Positions 48,980 to 51,638 of a stretch of 51,638 nt of DNA are shown in pieces (the stretch's first letter is position 1; each line of letters starts with the position of its first letter). Origin of the DNA: Ignavibacteriales bacterium. Lineage in GTDB: Bacteria; Bacteroidota; Ignavibacteria; T3Sed10-11. The stretch spans positions 1-51,638 of the forward strand of contig PWXV01000258.1 of the NCBI GenBank assembly GCA_003568415.1, read 5' to 3'. The position numbers were made by a program, and so were the translations under genes. Below the pieces are notes generated by a model. The model did not search any database and was not told the DNA's origin. It saw only the letters and a program-made list of their open reading frames with translations.

Positions 48980-51638
48980 ATGGGTAAGCGGCTGTACATA
49001 TCGCTGCTGGTAATGGTGGGGTTTTATACCGGTATAATTTTTTCCTGTCCTTTATACTCCCAGAAACTTTCTCTCCGTACGTACGATTCCGGAGATGGTC
49101 TTATCCGTTCAATGGTTATTTCCGTTTTTCAGGATTCAAAAGGATTCCTATGGGTGGGTACCAGTGACGGTGTTGCGCGTTTTGACGGAGTTGAGTTCCA
49201 CACCTTTACCACATCCGATGGCCTTGTAAATAATTATGTGAATGACATTATTGAGGATGGCAATGGCTCGTTATGGATCGCTACGGCTGCCGGTTTAAGC
49301 AAATATCGCGATGGTAGTTTTACAAATTTTACAACAAATGAAGGACTTCCAAGCAATAGTGTGCTTTCATTGCTCTATAATGAAAATGTAATATGGATAG
49401 GCACCGGCAATGGAGTCGGCAAATATTCGTTACATGAGAAAAGTCTGGTTTCTGTTAACAGCGGTTATGTGTTATCTGATAGATTTATCAGAGCATTGTA
49501 TTTTGACTCGAGAGGATACCTCTGGGCAGGAACCGAACGGGGATTGTATGTTTTACAGAACGATACATTTAAGCAATACTTGCCGGAAGAGAAAGAGCTC
49601 CGGGTACAGATCCACGATATAATAAAGGATACTAAAAATAATATCTGGATAGCGTCGCTGGGGGACGGAGTGTTTGTACTGGATCAGGAAGGAATACGTA
49701 AACACTATACAATTGACGATGGCCTGTCGAGTGATCGGGTTGTCGATCTAATGCTGGATAGTAGAGGATACATATGGGGTGGAACCTTCGGAGGAGGTGT
49801 CATCCGGTTTTCACCCGATCTCCCGATTGAGGAGGTTTCAAGAGAACAAGGACTGCCGAGTATGACTGTTCGATCCATTATTGAAGATAAAGAAGGTAAT
49901 ATTTGGTTTGGTACACATAATGGTCTATCAAGGTACAGGAATGATGGTATAGTTTACTACACTTCCGATCACGGACTTGCCAGCAATATGGTGACGGGTA
50001 TTCTGCAGGTTGGTGATGCAATATGGTTTGGAACATATGGTTCCGGACTTAGTATTCTTCATGACGGAGATTTTAAAACAATTACAAGCAGAGATGGACT
50101 ACCGTTCGATGTGATTCGTAATCTCTATAAAACGCAGGATGGTACTATATGGATAGCAACGCATCGCGGAGTCAGCCAATATATCGACGGAACATTTCGT
50201 AACTATTCAGAATATGATGGCCTGGCATATGATGTAGTCCTTTCAATATTTGAGGGACAACAAAATGATATGTGGTTCGGCACGTATGGAAGAGGCGTAA
50301 GTGTTCTTCAAAAAGGTGATTTCACAACATTAACACAGGAAGATGGTGTGGGAAGTAATGTTGTGCATTCCATTGTACAAGATGAGGAGGGAGCCCTGTG
50401 GTTTGCTACCAATTGTGGTGTGGCCCGAAAAAATAACCACACAAGAACCTCAAAATATTATCACATCGAAGATGGCCTCCCCTCTGATACGGTACGCTCT
50501 ATTTATATTACTGATAATGACGATGTATGGTTCTGTACCGACCGTGGTATTGCAATATATGACGGCCACTCGATTACATCATATAATAAAGAGGACGGAT
50601 TGAGTGATGACCGGTGTCGTTTTATAATATCCGACTCGGGAAAAAATCTCTGGATCGGCACTAATCGGGGAGTATCAAAGTTCGATGGCGAACGTTTTTA
50701 TAATTATAATGTTGATACCGGACTTCCTTCCAATGAAATGAATACCAACGCTGCATACGTAGATCGCGATGGTAATCTGTGGTTCGGAACGACACGAGGT
50801 GTGATCATGTTTGATCCCGATAAACGTAATGATGTATCCGTACCTCCTCCGGTTTATATTACCGGTGTGACAATAGCGGAAGAGGATCGGGATTTGTCGC
50901 AGCCGATTCAAATGCAGTATAATGAGAACAATCTGCAAATATCATTTGTCGGTATTCAATTATCTGCGCCTGCTGCAACTGAATACCGGTATAAATTAGT
51001 AGGTCGTGATAATGACTGGAATATAACTACGATAGGGACAGTTAATTATTCTTCGCTTCCACCGGGGGAATATACATTCAAGGTTAAGGCTGTCAACCGC
51101 TACGGGATAAAAAGTACGAAACCTGCAACGCTATCGTTCACTATTGCACCCCCATTTTGGTCGACGTGGTGGTTTTTGGTACTTTCAGCAACTATAATAA
51201 TTGGTATTGCCTTCGGGATTCACCGGTATCGTATAGGGAAAGTATTGGAGCTTGAAAGACTGCGTACAAGAATTGCGAGCGATCTGCATGATGATGTGGG
51301 TTCTACGTTGACCAAGATTTCAATATATAGCGACCTGGTACATGATGAGCAGGATAGGGAAAAAATGCGGATGCGGGCAAAAAAGATCGGAGTGATGACC
51401 AGGGAAGTCATATCCACTTTGAGCGACGTAGTATGGACCATAGACGCCAGAAATGATACAGTGGAGGATTTGATTAGCAGGATGAAGGAATTTGCCCACG
51501 CCGTTCTGTCTGCCCGGGATATCACCGTATCGTTTCGTACAAACAATATTTCAGGAAAGAAACGTTTGTCTGATGAAGTACGGCAAAATATATTCCTTAT
51601 CTTTAAAGAATCTGTCAATAATATAGCTAAACACGCAC
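48980..51638 (+). CDS. Two-component propeller sensor histidine kinase (3' end outside the window)
   Basis: An open frame of 886 codons running off the right edge, with GGAGG just before ATG 48980. A signal peptide (cut near PLYSQ) leads to fourteen propeller repeats with W-x-GT/AT cores (LWVGT, LWIAT, IWIGT and so on) between residues about 50 and 615, enough for two seven-bladed propellers. A Y_Y_Y domain (about 620-720) precedes one membrane helix (about 726-749). The HisKA_3-type dimerisation region has His770 in SDLHDDVGSTLTKIS. The N-box FKESVNNIAKHA begins at the window end, so the rest of the ATPase domain is missing. Partner regulator not visible. Confidence 0.95.
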   Translation, partial: MGKRLYISLLVMVGFYTGIIFSCPLYSQKLSLRTYDSGDGLIRSMVISVFQDSKGFLWVGTSDGVARFDGVEFHTFTTSDGLVNNYVNDIIEDGNGSLWIATAAGLSKYRDGSFTNFTTNEGLPSNSVLSLLYNENVIWIGTGNGVGKYSLHEKSLVSVNSGYVLSDRFIRALYFDSRGYLWAGTERGLYVLQNDTFKQYLPEEKELRVQIHDIIKDTKNNIWIASLGDGVFVLDQEGIRKHYTIDDGLSSDRVVDLMLDSRGYIWGGTFGGGVIRFSPDLPIEEVSREQGLPSMTVRSIIEDKEGNIWFGTHNGLSRYRNDGIVYYTSDHGLASNMVTGILQVGDAIWFGTYGSGLSILHDGDFKTITSRDGLPFDVIRNLYKTQDGTIWIATHRGVSQYIDGTFRNYSEYDGLAYDVVLSIFEGQQNDMWFGTYGRGVSVLQKGDFTTLTQEDGVGSNVVHSIVQDEEGALWFATNCGVARKNNHTRTSKYYHIEDGLPSDTVRSIYITDNDDVWFCTDRGIAIYDGHSITSYNKEDGLSDDRCRFIISDSGKNLWIGTNRGVSKFDGERFYNYNVDTGLPSNEMNTNAAYVDRDGNLWFGTTRGVIMFDPDKRNDVSVPPPVYITGVTIAEEDRDLSQPIQMQYNENNLQISFVGIQLSAPAATEYRYKLVGRDNDWNITTIGTVNYSSLPPGEYTFKVKAVNRYGIKSTKPATLSFTIAPPFWSTWWFLVLSATIIIGIAFGIHRYRIGKVLELERLRTRIASDLHDDVGSTLTKISIYSDLVHDEQDREKMRMRAKKIGVMTREVISTLSDVVWTIDARNDTVEDLISRMKEFAHAVLSARDITVSFRTNNISGKKRLSDEVRQNIFLIFKESVNNIAKHA

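Overview
The window looks like a chromosomal segment from a Gram-negative, PTS-bearing, moderately AT-rich bacterium. Several exported proteins have outer-membrane character. There is a Tat-exported phosphatase, a DsbD, a CsgG-family protein, and a sensor kinase with a periplasmic two-propeller domain of the type common in Bacteroidota and relatives. I would place it in or near the FCB group (Bacteroidota/Ignavibacteria/Balneolota/Calditrichota-like), but no rRNA or single-lineage marker is present, so this is only an inference. I saw no rRNA, tRNA, CRISPR array, insertion sequence or prophage.

Layout. 1-4440 (+ strand): zinc alcohol dehydrogenase, a BrnT/BrnA toxin-antitoxin pair with a near-consensus promoter, an orphan LivK-type binding protein, purC, then two fused gene remnants. 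4446-12851 (- strand): a complete glycerol/dihydroxyacetone operon in transcription order glpF-dhaK-glpK-dhaL-dhaM/HPr/EI-glpD, closed by a long hairpin. 13136-15547 (- strand): a cytoplasmic GH31 alpha-glucosidase. After a lone + strand Cys-rich protein comes a - strand cluster, read 23222 to 16402: MFP adaptor, ABC permease, ABC ATPase, oligopeptidase B, GT2 glycosyltransferase, LEA2 lipoprotein. From 23353 to 28693 (- strand) lie two exported unknowns, DoxX, a hybrid histidine kinase and an ACR3-like transporter.

28728-35034 has an HhH-GPD glycosylase, a phosphofructokinase with PPi-type residues, a small membrane protein, a Tat-exported alkaline phosphatase and DsbD. 35249-40169 (+ strand) has pepD, uvrA and an outer-membrane-like protein. 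Another such protein faces it across a very long terminator. 41069-45391 (- strand) is a tight hutH-add-sixA-rlmI operon. The rest is a CsgG-family protein (+), inorganic pyrophosphatase and a dimethylarginine-hydrolase-like enzyme (-), a DUF4870 protein (+), and a propeller sensor kinase (+) running off the right edge.

How the genes fit together. The glycerol locus supplies uptake (GlpF), the phosphorylation/oxidation route (GlpK, GlpD), and a dihydroxyacetone kinase fed by phosphoenolpyruvate through a single polypeptide carrying EIIA, HPr and a full-length EI. Both routes end in dihydroxyacetone phosphate, which can enter glycolysis or gluconeogenesis through the reversible PPi-type phosphofructokinase. 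SixA elsewhere in the window is a phosphohistidine phosphatase and could touch this relay, though that is a guess. Two copies of the same palindrome sit downstream of two unrelated genes and look like a dispersed repeat used as a terminator. The most unusual items are the EIIA-HPr-EI fusion in a dual-route operon without a dihydroxyacetone-producing enzyme, the chimeric pseudogene scar behind purC, the hutH-add-sixA-rlmI operon without other hut genes, and the anchored CsgG-family protein without curli partners.
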